In this document: positions 6,951 to 16,421 of the stretch, piece after piece | How the letters are laid out: every line of letters begins with the position of its first letter | Position numbering within the stretch: the stretch's first letter is position 1 | Assembly: GCA_019637315.1 (NCBI GenBank) | Contig: JAHBVU010000018.1 | Coordinates: 1 to 64,000 of the forward strand | DNA: 64,000 nucleotides | Reading direction: 5' to 3' | DNA from: Gemmatimonadales bacterium | GTDB taxonomy: Bacteria; Gemmatimonadota; Gemmatimonadetes; Gemmatimonadales; GWC2-71-9 | Position numbers and translations under genes: made by a program | The notes under the pieces: generated by a model | Seen by the model: the letters and a program-made list of their open reading frames with translations, nothing else | What the model was told of the DNA's origin: nothing | The model's database searches: none

Positions 6951-8522
6951 TCAGGGGCGGGAAAGCACCGTGCCGTGCCGGGATGACGTCGTGCGTCCGT
7001 TCTCGAAGGCGACGGCCCCGTTGACCACGACGTAGCTCATCCCCTCGGAGATCTGGTGTGGGTTCTGGTACGTCGCGAGCTCGCGAACGGCATCGAGGTC
7101 GAAAACAGCGAGGTCGGCCTTGGCGCCGACGCGGATCTGGCCGCGGTCGGGCATCCGGAACACCGAGGCGGGCAGGGCAGTCATGCTGCGGATTGCATCT
7201 TCCAGCCCGACCACACCACGCTCCTTGACATACAACCGCAGCTTGCGCGGAAATGTGCCGTAAGCACGGGGGTGGGGCACGCCTTCACCCATCGGCACCA
7301 GCCCGCCATCAGAGGACGTAATGGTCCACGGCCGCCGCATGAATGCAGCAATATCGTCTTCGATCATGTTGAAGGACACGACCCCGGCGCCGCCCGCTCT
7401 GAGAATTGCGATGGCGGTCTCGACCTGGTCGGCGTTTCGCGACGCGGCAATCCCCGCCAGTGTTCTCCCTTCCAGCGAGGCCTCGGCCGGGTGCCGGCTG
7501 ATCATCAACCGATCCGCGCCACCGCGCCGCGCGAGATTGACTCGCATCTCGGCCCGAAGCCGGTCGCGCTCCTTGGGGTCGTCGAAGCGGCGAATCATGG
7601 CGCTGTCACCGCCGACCTGAGCCCAGCGCGGCACCAGCGCAGCAGACAAACCGGTGCTCGATGCGTCCCACGGATACTGATCGGCAAAGATCTCGACCCC
7701 GCGCGCGCGGGCCCGCTCGATCCGATCAATCGCCGCCATGGAGAAGCCCCAGACGTTCGGTCCGAGAGCCTTGATATGGGTTACCACGCCAGGGAGCTTG
7801 GCGCTCTCGGCGATCTGAATCACTTCCTCGATCGCGCCAAGCAGCCCGATCGAGTAGTCGCTCTCGTCGCGGATATGGCTGGCGTAGACCCCGCGGTGCT
7901 GCGCGGCAATCTGGGCCAGGGTGATCAGTTCGTCTGTCTTGGCATAGCTGCCGGGTGCATAGTACGGTCCGGACGACAACCCGAACGCACCCGCATCCAT
8001 CCCCGCGCGGACGATACTGCGCATCCGCTCGAGCTCGGCGGCCGACGGGGCCCGATCGGACATGCCGAGCACTTCACGCCGAACCGATCCGTGCGGTACC
8101 ATCAGGGCGACATTGACCCCGATGCCATGCGTGCCAAGCCGGCGCCGCTGCGCTGCCAGGTCGGTCGGCCCGCCTCCGTCCGGATTGACGACAACAGTGG
8201 TGATGCCCTGCGCAAGCAGCGGCAACCCCGCGCCGAGCTCGCGATCTTCGAGTCCCGGCCCGGCGTGGGAGTGGACGTCGATGAAACCAGGCGTCACGTA
8301 GCGATCCTGCGCATCGATGGTCCGACGTGCGGTCGCCTTCGAGAGGTCACCGATCGCGGCAATCGCGTCGCCGCGAATTCCGATGTCGCCCCGGATCCAC
8401 GGATTGCCGGTGCCGTCGAGCACCCGCCCGTTCCGGATGATCAGGTCGAAGGTCGCTTGCTGGGCCGGCGCGGGCCGGACCAGCAGGACTGACAGCAGGA
8501 GCGCGATGGTGAGCCGGATCAT
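6951..8522 (-). CDS. Secreted D-aminoacylase / N-acyl-D-amino-acid deacylase family amidohydrolase
   Basis: This 523-residue protein has signal peptide MIRLTIALLLSVLLVRPAPA. The amidohydrolase HxH is at 84-86 (DVHSHAGPG), with downstream His/Asp motifs SHIRDE, VTHIKALG and DQYPWDAS. Domain order and length match N-acyl-D-amino-acid deacylases, which remove the acyl group from N-acyl-D-amino acids. In classical enzymes a Cys ligand lies in a GNCG-type motif after GITTVVV; here the same place reads VNPDGGG, with Asp115. The ATG at 8522 overlaps the stop of the serine hydrolase (ATGA), so the two are coupled. Exact substrate is unproven; dihydroorotase-like alternatives are less likely. Confidence 0.9.
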   Translation of the reverse strand: MIRLTIALLLSVLLVRPAPAQQATFDLIIRNGRVLDGTGNPWIRGDIGIRGDAIAAIGDLSKATARRTIDAQDRYVTPGFIDVHSHAGPGLEDRELGAGLPLLAQGITTVVVNPDGGGPTDLAAQRRRLGTHGIGVNVALMVPHGSVRREVLGMSDRAPSAAELERMRSIVRAGMDAGAFGLSSGPYYAPGSYAKTDELITLAQIAAQHRGVYASHIRDESDYSIGLLGAIEEVIQIAESAKLPGVVTHIKALGPNVWGFSMAAIDRIERARARGVEIFADQYPWDASSTGLSAALVPRWAQVGGDSAMIRRFDDPKERDRLRAEMRVNLARRGGADRLMISRHPAEASLEGRTLAGIAASRNADQVETAIAILRAGGAGVVSFNMIEDDIAAFMRRPWTITSSDGGLVPMGEGVPHPRAYGTFPRKLRLYVKERGVVGLEDAIRSMTALPASVFRMPDRGQIRVGAKADLAVFDLDAVRELATYQNPHQISEGMSYVVVNGAVAFENGRTTSSRHGTVLSRP

Positions 8523-9721
8523 CGGCGGGATCCGGTCTCGATGGACAGGTTGACGAGCTGACGGAACCGTCCGATCGGATTCGGGCCGGCGGGCGTTTGC
8601 GTGAAAACCATGGCGAAGAGCTCTCGGGAAGGATCGACCCAGGCAAAGGTACCATCGGAGCCGCCATGTGAGTACTGGCCTTCGGGGGTCACGGTCCAAC
8701 CGTAGCCGTAGCCCGACTCGTCGCCGTCGCTTCCGGCGCCACCGGCCATCGAGACGCCCATATCGAGCGTCTGCCGTCGGATCCCAGCCTTGACGGTCTC
8801 TTCTTTGAGGATCCGCTTGCCGTTGTAGACGCCGCCGTTCAGATACATCTGGAGAAAGATGGCGTAGTCCCACGCGGTCGAGATCATGCCGCCCGATGCC
8901 CGGACGAACGGCACGGTCGGCGGGTCGCCGGGCTTCCAGCCGGGCACCCACTGTCCGTCCTTGCGCTGGTAGTAGACGGCGCCCATGCGGGACAGCTTGC
9001 CGTCGAGCTTGTCGGCGGTTTCCATATGGTAACTGTCGACCATGCCGAGTGGAGTGTAGATCTCATCACGAAGGAAGACTTCGAGCGGCTTACCCGAGCG
9101 GAGCTCAATCAGCGAACCAAGCGTGTTGTACCCGGGATTGTTGTACGCGTACGAGGTGCCCGGCGCCACGACCGCTCCGACCTCGCCAAAGCGGGCAACC
9201 TCAGTCTGCAGGTTACCGACCTTGCCACCGGCCGGCGGCGCCAGGAACAGCGTCGGGATCCGGAATCCGCTCGTGTGCGTCAAGAGGTGCCGCACCTGAA
9301 TGAAACCACTGCGGTAGTTGTCGAACGAGGGAATGTATTGCCGGGCCAGGTCGGTGTAGCGGATCTGGTTTCTGTCGACCAGAATCCCGATGCCGGTGGC
9401 AATGACTGGTTTGGTGTTCGAGGCCATCTTGAAGAGCGTACTCTTCTCCATCGGCAGATTGGCTTCCTTGTTCCGGGAGCCGATGGCCTCATGAATCACG
9501 ACCTTGCCCTGGCGCGCAATCAGGATGACGGCCCCGACGAGATCGCCACGGGCAACCGACTCACGATACAGAGCGACGGCGCCATCCAGCACGCCCGGTG
9601 ACATGCCGACGTCCTCGGGCTTGCCAGTGCTCAGGGTCCGATCCTGCGCAACAGCGGGAGCCGCCAGGGCGAGGAGTGCCGCGGCGAGCAGGGCCCGCCG
9701 CTGTAAGGAGTTTCGCATCAT
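8519..9721 (-). CDS. Secreted beta-lactamase-fold serine hydrolase (class C / S12 family)
   Basis: The 400-residue protein has signal peptide MMRNSLQRRALLAAALLALA ending AAPAVAQ. The catalytic SxxK is SNTK at about 101-104, YxN is in YAYNNPGYN, and the third motif is HGGSDG. Such proteins act as D-amino-acid peptidases, esterases or carboxypeptidases rather than true beta-lactamases in most environmental genomes. It sits between SusD and the D-aminoacylase and overlaps the latter by 4 bases, so joint action on one imported substrate is likely. Two adjacent ATGs (9721 and 9718) are possible starts. Hydrolysis of an ester or D-peptide bond is inferred only. Confidence 0.92.
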   Translation of the reverse strand: MMRNSLQRRALLAAALLALAAPAVAQDRTLSTGKPEDVGMSPGVLDGAVALYRESVARGDLVGAVILIARQGKVVIHEAIGSRNKEANLPMEKSTLFKMASNTKPVIATGIGILVDRNQIRYTDLARQYIPSFDNYRSGFIQVRHLLTHTSGFRIPTLFLAPPAGGKVGNLQTEVARFGEVGAVVAPGTSYAYNNPGYNTLGSLIELRSGKPLEVFLRDEIYTPLGMVDSYHMETADKLDGKLSRMGAVYYQRKDGQWVPGWKPGDPPTVPFVRASGGMISTAWDYAIFLQMYLNGGVYNGKRILKEETVKAGIRRQTLDMGVSMAGGAGSDGDESGYGYGWTVTPEGQYSHGGSDGTFAWVDPSRELFAMVFTQTPAGPNPIGRFRQLVNLSIETGSRR

Positions 9722-9754
9722 ACTGAACCTCGCGAGATAGAACGTCATGGACGA

Positions 9755-11074
9755 CTAGGCCGAAGGCCGCTCGATGGTCGGGAGCGGAATACAGGTTGTC
9801 GGCCCATACGGTACGTCTTTGTGATTGAACCCGTTGGGGTGATCCGATCCGGCCTCACCGAGGAACGGAATCTTGAACTCGGTGGTCCGGAACCGCAGAT
9901 GGTCGTTGAGACGATGTCCCCCCTCCGCGAGTAGCTCGCGTCGCCGTTCCTCGATGACCTGTCGGATGACCTCGGCCTGCGTTGCCGTTCCACCAGGGTC
10001 GTATCCAGGAATGTTCGCCAGCGTATGCCGTTGGTTGATGATGGTGCGGGCCGTGGCCAGATCGCCGGTTCGGGCTGCCGCTTCCGCAACGATGAGCTGG
10101 GCTTCCTTGTACGACGCCACCAGGTTGGGCGAGGCGCGGGAGGTAATTTTGTCATGGGTGTAGTGAATCGTGACGCCATCACTTGCGGCCTGATTCGCGG
10201 TGGTAACATTGACCCGCGGATCGCGGACCCCCTGCCAGGTCACGTTCCGATAGCTTGGCGCCAGTGTCGCATCACGTCGTGGCAGCTGCGCGCAGTTCAT
10301 GGTTTCACAGCTGCTGTTGTATCGCCTGGTGTCGGTTCCGTCCCTGGTCGCATTTTTGAGATAGCCCGACGTGACCAGTTCGGCGTCAGCTCGTGCTCCC
10401 GAGAAGTTCCCCAGGTTGAGCCGTGCCCTGGCCCGGCCGACTCTGGCCATATTGAGCATGTCCTGGTTACCGGCCGTCGTTGCGAGGGTGATTGCCTCAC
10501 TGAAGCGGGCCTCGGCCAGTGCCTGAACCTGATTGGGCTGGAGCAGGGGGCCGCGGTCGACCACCATCGAGCAGAAGCCCTCTCCCAACGCGATCAGCGA
10601 GTAGCCGGCGTAGGCGCGCGTGGTCGCTTTCCAGAGGGTCTTGCTGGGGAAGCCGGCATCAGGCAGGGCGTCGACCCGCTTATAGATGTCCTCGGCCTGG
10701 AACCGCGCGATCTGCATCGGGCTGTAGGCCGCCAGGGCAGAGCGACAGGTTCCGGTCAGGTTGCCGTCGTTCGCCTCGACGCGACGCGACCCGAAATTGC
10801 GCAGGGCAAGGTTGCCAGTGGCCTCCATATACTGGTCCGACAGCAGTGCGGTAACGGTGACGTAGGTGTTCCAGGCACAGTCGAAGTCCGACACGACGCT
10901 GCGAACCAGCGTTTCGGCCAGTGTCGGGTCGTTGAGAGCTTCTTCGAGCACCTGACCGGGCAACTCGACTTTCAGTAACTCATCCAGACTGCAGGAAGAA
11001 ACGGTCAGGCTGCCGAGCAGGATCGCTGCGGCGGCCAGGCGTGCCGCGCGGCGCGGCGTCCGTGGGGTCGTCAT
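9755..11074 (-). CDS. SusD/RagB-family outer-membrane lipoprotein
   Basis: The 439-residue lipoprotein has a lipobox with Cys28 (LTVSSC) and TPR-like helices. The C-terminal SusD-type segment includes the EVIRQVIEERRRELLAEGGHRLNDHLRF-like stretch, whose EERRRELLAEG part is the family hallmark. SusD proteins cap SusC channels and capture ligand at the cell surface. The ATG at 11074 is chosen because it lies just after the SusC stop and begins the lipoprotein signal; an upstream in-frame start would overlap SusC. The paired SusC gene lies 38 bases upstream in the same direction. The ligand is not readable; context suggests a peptide or siderophore. Confidence 0.93.
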   Translation of the reverse strand: MTTPRTPRRAARLAAAAILLGSLTVSSCSLDELLKVELPGQVLEEALNDPTLAETLVRSVVSDFDCAWNTYVTVTALLSDQYMEATGNLALRNFGSRRVEANDGNLTGTCRSALAAYSPMQIARFQAEDIYKRVDALPDAGFPSKTLWKATTRAYAGYSLIALGEGFCSMVVDRGPLLQPNQVQALAEARFSEAITLATTAGNQDMLNMARVGRARARLNLGNFSGARADAELVTSGYLKNATRDGTDTRRYNSSCETMNCAQLPRRDATLAPSYRNVTWQGVRDPRVNVTTANQAASDGVTIHYTHDKITSRASPNLVASYKEAQLIVAEAAARTGDLATARTIINQRHTLANIPGYDPGGTATQAEVIRQVIEERRRELLAEGGHRLNDHLRFRTTEFKIPFLGEAGSDHPNGFNHKDVPYGPTTCIPLPTIERPSA

Positions 11075-11112
11075 GGCAGTCGGCCTCGATGGCAAAGACG
11101 ATGGAGTCGACA

Positions 11113-14100
11113 TTAGAAGGTCACCCGGAAGGTGGCGAGGAGCCGGCGGCTCTGGGGCCACCCTTCCTGGTTGTACGCGGTCAGTCCCTGCGCATCGTTG
11201 TTTCGGATTTCAGGATCGATCAGATCGTGTCCGAAATCGGACTTCTGCGCCACCCAGATGGTCCAGAGGTTACGCGCCGAGAGCGTGAACGATGCCCGAC
11301 TGGCTCCGATTCGCTGGGCCATCCGTCTCGGGAAGTTGTAGGTCGCGGAGATGTCGCGCAGCTTGGCAAACCCTGCGTTCATGATGCCAGGCTGGCGCCG
11401 CGTGTCCAGAATGTCGTAGGCAAGCAGAATCGGATCGGTTCGCTCGATGATGGCGCGCGTATTTCGGAACGACATGTGGGCCGCCCGGACGTCGCCGCTC
11501 AGGATGGTATGGCCGCCAACGAAGTCGACCTGTCCGAAGAGCATCAGGTTCTGGAAGAGCGTGACCGACAGGGCTGCCGCACCTTCCCAGACAGGAATTG
11601 CGTTGCCCCAGTATACCGCAGGCGCATCGAGACACGGTACGGCGGGCCCGCCCCCGGCCGAGAACCCGGGTGTCGTCGCTGTCACGGTGCCGGGAGTCAC
11701 GGCGCCGCTTTCGCACATCATGTTGGTGGCCACGGGCTGGCTGCCGCTGCTGTTGATATCCGCCGACAGCACGCGTCGATGGAAGATGCCGGCCATGGGG
11801 AACCCCGGCACGTGGTACTGTCCGAAGCCGGCGCTGTACGTAAGGAACGGATCCTCGCCGACCGAGACGATCTTGTTCTTGTTGCGCGAGAACTTGAGGT
11901 TGAAGTCGACGCCAAGGTCACGGCTCTGATACGCCGTGGCATCGAAGCCGATCTCGAATCCGCGGTTCTGTATCTCACCGATATTGAGGAACTGCGAGCC
12001 GGGGAAGCCGGCCGAAGGGGGGGCCGGGACCGCAGCAATCGCGTTGGTGGTCTTCTTGGTGTAGTAGGTGAACTCGAAGCTGACTCGATCGTCGAGGATA
12101 CTCAGATCGAGACCGGCCTCGATCTCCTGGCCGACTTCCGGCTTGAGGTTCGGGTTGCCGACGTTCTGCGGCGTCAGGGTCGGCAAGCCGCCGTCGCCGG
12201 TTTCGGGAGCGTAGGTCCGAACGGCGGCGAAGACATCCGGCTGCTTCCCGGCCTTGCCCCATGCGCCGCGAAGCTTGAGGCTGTTGATCAGGCGCTGGCC
12301 CTGCATGAAGGGCTCTTCGCTGAGCACCCACGATGCGGCGAGCTTCGGGTAGACGACGAAGTCGAAGTTCTCGCCGAAGGCGCTGTTGTCGTCGCCCCGG
12401 ACGGCGCCGGTCAGGAAGATCCGATTCTTCCACGACACCTGCTGCTGCACATAGGCGCCGAACGTCTTGTTCTCGAAGAAGTTCTCTGAGCCGGTACGGA
12501 CCGACCCGCCGGTCACTGTCTCCAGTGCCCGGACAGGCATGTTGGTGCCTTGCGACAGGGTGGCATCCTGCTGCTTGCGATAGTATTGCAGTCCGGCAGA
12601 CGTTTCCGTGCCAAAGACATTCTTGATGGTGAAGTTGGCGCTCGCTGCGTAATCGACACTGGCATAGGTGGTTCGGGTGTACACCACGGCCTTCACGCCC
12701 TGTGCCGAGGCGCCGCCGATCAGAGTGCTGCGCCGAAGCAGTTCTGAGAGCCGCTGGCCGGTGAAGTCGCCGCCGATGGTGACCCGGTGCGAAAGCCAGC
12801 TGGTTGGCCGGTGTCGGGCCGTTGCGGTCAGGGTTCCACGATCGATGTTCTCGAAGCCCTCGATGTCTTCCGTAAAGGTCTCGGGTGGTCCGGTCAGGAA
12901 GCCGCGGGTCGGCCCATCGATGCCATTGGGCAGGTTTCGGCCGGGCTCACACCCCGGAGCTGGGCACGACCAGAGGATCCGAACCGTGACGGGTTGGATC
13001 GCTCCGGGTGACTCGTAGGTGCTGCGCAGGTATCCGATCCCGAAGTCGACACTGAACTTGTCGTTTGGTGAGAACGTCAGGTTGGCCCGGCTGCTCAGCC
13101 GATCCTTCCAGTTGTAGCTGACCACACCCTCGTCCCGATCCCAGTCCGCTGAGAAGAAGTACCCGAGCGCAGGTGTGCCACCGCTCACCGTGGCGGCGAA
13201 CCCGTGCTGCATTCCGGTCCGAAAGAGCGACGGACGCGAGATCGTATCACCTGGGTACTCGCCGGTAACACGCTCACTACGCAGGATGCGGAACTCACGA
13301 ATCTCTCCCGACGCGGCGCGGTAGTAGGTTGGAGGGAACAGCATCTCAGGGTTGGGGAGCCAGTTGGCACCCTGCTTGGCAGTGACGTTGACGACCGCCG
13401 CGCCCTGTTTGCCCCGCTTGGTAATGACGTTGATGACCCCGTTCGAGGCCTCCGTGCCGTACAATGTCGCGGCGGCCGGTCCTTTCACGACCTCGATGCT
13501 TTCGATGTCATCGGGGTTGAGGTCGTTGATCCGGGAAGGGGCGTAGCGCGAGTCGACTCCGATGGCTCCGCCCATTCCTCCAGCATCGGCGCCGGTGTTG
13601 TTGACGCGGACGCCGTCGATGTACAGGAGCGGGTCGGCCGCGAGCGTCAGGCTGCCGGCGCCGCGAATCCGAATGTTGCCGCCCGATCCGACGTCCCCAC
13701 CCGCGCTCATGACCCGGACACCAGGAATGCCCTTGCTGAGCAGGTCCTGGATGTTGGGCGCCGGGGCGACCTCTTCGATCTGGCTGACCCGAACCCGTCC
13801 GACGGCCGTTCCGAGCGATCGCATCGCCTGCTGCTGCGGAGTGCCCGTGACCACGAGCTCGTCGAGATTGACGGCCATTTCCGTCAGAATGATGCGGATC
13901 TCGGTGTCGCCGGCCCGGATGGCGTGCTGGGTCGGGCGGTAGCCGATCATGGAGGCGCGGAGCGTGACCTCCCCCTCCGCCACCGCGAGCCGGAAGCGGC
14001 CTCCTTCTTCCGTCAGCGTGCTGGCGCTGCCACCGACGACGGCAACCCGAGCGCCACGGATCGGAACTGAGCGTCCGTCGACCACGGTCCCCACGATGGT

Positions 14101-14541
14101 TCGCTGCTGAACGCGCTCGAGGAAGCTCGCGTGGAGGCGAGCGTTCGCGCTCGTGTTTGAAAGGCCGCTGGTGGGCGCATATGAATGACGAAGGACCGGC
14201 CGCGGAACGACCACGATCTGCTCGTCCTGGACGGAGGGTACGAAGGGGATCCGATGCAGGAGCGAGTCCAGCGCATCACCCACGGTCACCGTTTCACAGC
14301 GACAGTTGACCAGGTGACGCTGCGGCAGGAGACTCCGGCTGAAGGCGATGGGAACGCCGGACTGTTTTTGAAGCTCGATCAGCGCATCGGCCACCGGTGT
14401 TCCGGCAACCGTCAGCCGCGCATCGCGGGCCAGGAGGTCCCTGGTCCGATGCAGGCCGCCGGCAAAGACGACAGGTGACTGTGCCGCCAGATCCAGAATC
14501 CCCATGGATAAGGCGACGGTCACTGCGAGTACCCCACGCAT
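11113..14541 (-). CDS. SusC/RagA-family TonB-dependent transporter with N-terminal STN signalling domain
   Basis: The 1142-residue outer-membrane protein has a signal peptide, then an STN (secretin/TonB N-terminal) domain at about 43-113, then a carboxypeptidase-regulatory-like beta-sandwich (IVGTVVDGRSVPIRGARV) at about 147-225. The junction DELVVTGTP leads into the plug (GIPGVRVM, IRIRGAGS, PLLYIDGVRV), followed by a beta-barrel ending in the terminal Phe of ATFRVTF. STN domains talk to FecR-type anti-sigma factors, and exactly such a gene lies 48 bases upstream. The ATG at 14541 follows a GGGGG-rich ribosome site and starts the signal. It imports a ligand bound by the adjacent SusD, and probably signals its presence. 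Confidence 0.95.
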   Translation of the reverse strand: MRGVLAVTVALSMGILDLAAQSPVVFAGGLHRTRDLLARDARLTVAGTPVADALIELQKQSGVPIAFSRSLLPQRHLVNCRCETVTVGDALDSLLHRIPFVPSVQDEQIVVVPRPVLRHSYAPTSGLSNTSANARLHASFLERVQQRTIVGTVVDGRSVPIRGARVAVVGGSASTLTEEGGRFRLAVAEGEVTLRASMIGYRPTQHAIRAGDTEIRIILTEMAVNLDELVVTGTPQQQAMRSLGTAVGRVRVSQIEEVAPAPNIQDLLSKGIPGVRVMSAGGDVGSGGNIRIRGAGSLTLAADPLLYIDGVRVNNTGADAGGMGGAIGVDSRYAPSRINDLNPDDIESIEVVKGPAAATLYGTEASNGVINVITKRGKQGAAVVNVTAKQGANWLPNPEMLFPPTYYRAASGEIREFRILRSERVTGEYPGDTISRPSLFRTGMQHGFAATVSGGTPALGYFFSADWDRDEGVVSYNWKDRLSSRANLTFSPNDKFSVDFGIGYLRSTYESPGAIQPVTVRILWSCPAPGCEPGRNLPNGIDGPTRGFLTGPPETFTEDIEGFENIDRGTLTATARHRPTSWLSHRVTIGGDFTGQRLSELLRRSTLIGGASAQGVKAVVYTRTTYASVDYAASANFTIKNVFGTETSAGLQYYRKQQDATLSQGTNMPVRALETVTGGSVRTGSENFFENKTFGAYVQQQVSWKNRIFLTGAVRGDDNSAFGENFDFVVYPKLAASWVLSEEPFMQGQRLINSLKLRGAWGKAGKQPDVFAAVRTYAPETGDGGLPTLTPQNVGNPNLKPEVGQEIEAGLDLSILDDRVSFEFTYYTKKTTNAIAAVPAPPSAGFPGSQFLNIGEIQNRGFEIGFDATAYQSRDLGVDFNLKFSRNKNKIVSVGEDPFLTYSAGFGQYHVPGFPMAGIFHRRVLSADINSSGSQPVATNMMCESGAVTPGTVTATTPGFSAGGGPAVPCLDAPAVYWGNAIPVWEGAAALSVTLFQNLMLFGQVDFVGGHTILSGDVRAAHMSFRNTRAIIERTDPILLAYDILDTRRQPGIMNAGFAKLRDISATYNFPRRMAQRIGASRASFTLSARNLWTIWVAQKSDFGHDLIDPEIRNNDAQGLTAYNQEGWPQSRRLLATFRVTF

Positions 14542-14589
14542 ACCTGACCCCCTATCGAGTGATACGACCAAACGTGCCATTGACGATTG

Positions 14590-15552
14590 CTACTCCTGTC
14601 TCGGCGTGACGGTGATGACGCCACTCTTGTTGCTACACTTCGCATCGACGACCTGACAGACGACGGAAAGGATCTGTTCGAGCGGCTGATCCGTGAACGA
14701 GGCGCTCACGAGTTCCGACGACAGGGCCGAGTCGGTCAGGACGACCCGGACATTGAACTGCTCCTCGATCTCGCCCATCACGCTGCCTAAGGGCGAATCC
14801 TGGAAGAGCATGCTGCGCCCCATCCATCCGACCAGCCGCCGCGGCTGATCGACCTTGACGAGACTGGCCGGAGCGTCCTTGTCCAGGGTGGTTATTTCGC
14901 CGGCGCTCACCTCGATCCGATTATGGCCCCGGCTGACTGCAACCTTGCCCTCGACGACGACTACCCGGAGGCGCTCGTCGGTGGTGCGCATCTCGAAGCG
15001 GGTGCCGAGAACGGTCGCGCTGCCGCTCGCACTGTTAACGGTGAAGGTGCTTCCCGGCCGTTTGGCAATCGCGAAGTACCCGGTGCCCTGGAGCCACACC
15101 TCGCGTTTGCCGGCGCCACCGGTCAGCACCAGGCGACTCCGCTCGGCGAGCCGGACCACGCTGCCGTCAGGCAGCCGGGCCGTCGTGGTTTCGCCGTCAC
15201 CTGTCGTGATCTCGGCGGGGAGTGCCGGTTCGAGCGAGGTCTGGTTTCGCGGGAACAGACCGATCCCAACAGCGAGTATCAGGGCGGCAGCCAGGGCGGT
15301 CGCCGTGGCCCACGCCGGAACCCTGCGGATCGCGGGTGCCGGGAATCGTCGCCCGTGGATTCCGATCAGCTCTCGCGCGCTGGGCCGGTCGGGTGATTCC
15401 GAGGCGCGGAGCTGTTCCAGGACGCCTGACAAGCGTGCCAGGTTCTGAAACCGCCGCTCGTTGGTTGTCGACTCGGCACGCCAGGCAGCGAGGATCATCG
15501 CTTCATCGTGCGAGACGTCGCCTTGCAGCGCGCGCAGGATCAGGTCATCCAA
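14590..15552 (-). CDS. FecR-family anti-sigma factor
   Basis: The 320-residue protein has a cytoplasmic N-terminus (about 1-78), one membrane helix at about 80-100 (WATATALAAALILAVGIGLF) and a periplasmic FecR domain (TGDGETTTARLPDGSVVRL, then GTRFEMRT). A C-terminal STN-like/DUF4974 segment ends ITVTPRQE. The start is an inferred TTG at 15552; this gives the usual FecR N-terminus but is uncertain. It lies between the ECF sigma gene and the STN-bearing SusC, the classical cell-surface signalling order. In that scheme the loaded transporter signals through FecR to activate the sigma factor. Confidence 0.92.
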   Translation of the reverse strand: MDDLILRALQGDVSHDEAMILAAWRAESTTNERRFQNLARLSGVLEQLRASESPDRPSARELIGIHGRRFPAPAIRRVPAWATATALAAALILAVGIGLFPRNQTSLEPALPAEITTGDGETTTARLPDGSVVRLAERSRLVLTGGAGKREVWLQGTGYFAIAKRPGSTFTVNSASGSATVLGTRFEMRTTDERLRVVVVEGKVAVSRGHNRIEVSAGEITTLDKDAPASLVKVDQPRRLVGWMGRSMLFQDSPLGSVMGEIEEQFNVRVVLTDSALSSELVSASFTDQPLEQILSVVCQVVDAKCSNKSGVITVTPRQE

Positions 15553-15653
15553 GGAGGCTGCCCATGGTCGAATGACGCGTGTGTGATGAGGTACTGTCAG
15601 ATATGCTGGTACAACGAACGGCGGGGGAGAACTTACTTCGGGAAGTGTTTGGG

Positions 15654-16262
15654 CTAGATCTTTCTGAGATGGCCGCGAGGCGGCCGCAGCGGTGGTGCTT
15701 CAGGGTCACCGATGATCCGCTCGACAGCGCGCCACAGTCTGGTCATGCCGATACTCAAGAGGTTGGATACCGTCCCCGGTGCGAGGCCGGTTACCGCCGC
15801 CACTTCTGATCGAGTCAGGCCTTGAATCCGGCTCAGGATCACGATCTCGCGTTCGCGAGGGTTGAGCCGTTCGAGCGCCTGGTGCAGCGCTGCGAGCAAC
15901 TCCTCTTCTTCGATCGTCTCGGCGCTCGGCGCTACCGGCAGAGCGGGGGGCAGGGATTGGAGGCTGCGTTCGACGGCAGCCGTCTGGCGTCGGTGATCGA
16001 TGGCCAGGTTTCGAACCATTCTGAACAGAATCGGGCGCGCTCCACTCTGCCCGTCCCACCGTTCCCGGCGATCCCAGAGGCGGATGAACGCTTCCTGTAC
16101 CAGGTCTTGCGCCGCATCCGGCGTGTCGAGCCACCGGGTGGCATAATCGAGCAACGCGCCCCAGTGGCGCTCGAGGATGTCCTCGAGCGCCACTTCGTCG
16201 CCCGTTGCGAGGCGTGCCATCAGCTGCCGATCGGCGGCAGTGAGGGCCGCTGGATCCGTCAT
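15654..16262 (-). CDS. ECF-subfamily RNA polymerase sigma factor (FecI/sigma-70 type)
   Basis: The 202-residue sigma factor has region 2 around DAAQDLVQEAFIRLWDRRER and region 4 with LNPREREIVILSRIQGL and the recognition helix ATGLAPGTVSNLL-like (TGLAPGTVSN). There is no C-terminal extension, and length fits the ECF group. The ATG at 16262 is preferred over an upstream in-frame start because it gives the standard N-terminus. It is followed by FecR and an STN-type SusC, so it probably drives transcription of the SusCD operon. The 159 bases between this gene and the upstream fbpC stop hold no clear palindrome or terminator. Confidence 0.93.
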   Translation of the reverse strand: MTDPAALTAADRQLMARLATGDEVALEDILERHWGALLDYATRWLDTPDAAQDLVQEAFIRLWDRRERWDGQSGARPILFRMVRNLAIDHRRQTAAVERSLQSLPPALPVAPSAETIEEEELLAALHQALERLNPREREIVILSRIQGLTRSEVAAVTGLAPGTVSNLLSIGMTRLWRAVERIIGDPEAPPLRPPRGHLRKI

Positions 16263-16421
16263 GGTCGGTATGGCGCTTGAAAGAGAGGGCGGCGGCAAGG
16301 CCGCAAGTCGAATGTACTGCGGGATCAGCGGTGTCGCTACACGGGTGCCTCGAGAAGGCTGATCGAGTGGGGGGCGACGCCTCGAGGGGCGGTGACCTGG
16401 TGCGCAGCTGACGATTGACCC

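Noticed and set aside
7056-8492. Long plus-strand open frame opposite the D-aminoacylase gene
   Set aside because: It has no recognisable domain, and the opposite strand has a signal peptide, amidohydrolase motifs and coupled starts.
8523-8951. N-terminal extension of the D-aminoacylase frame
   Set aside because: The upstream residues overlap the serine hydrolase in another frame. The signal peptide begins at 8522 with an ATGA overlap.
14185-14478. Small plus-strand frame inside the STN region of SusC
   Set aside because: It has no ribosome site or homology pattern and lies opposite a conserved domain.
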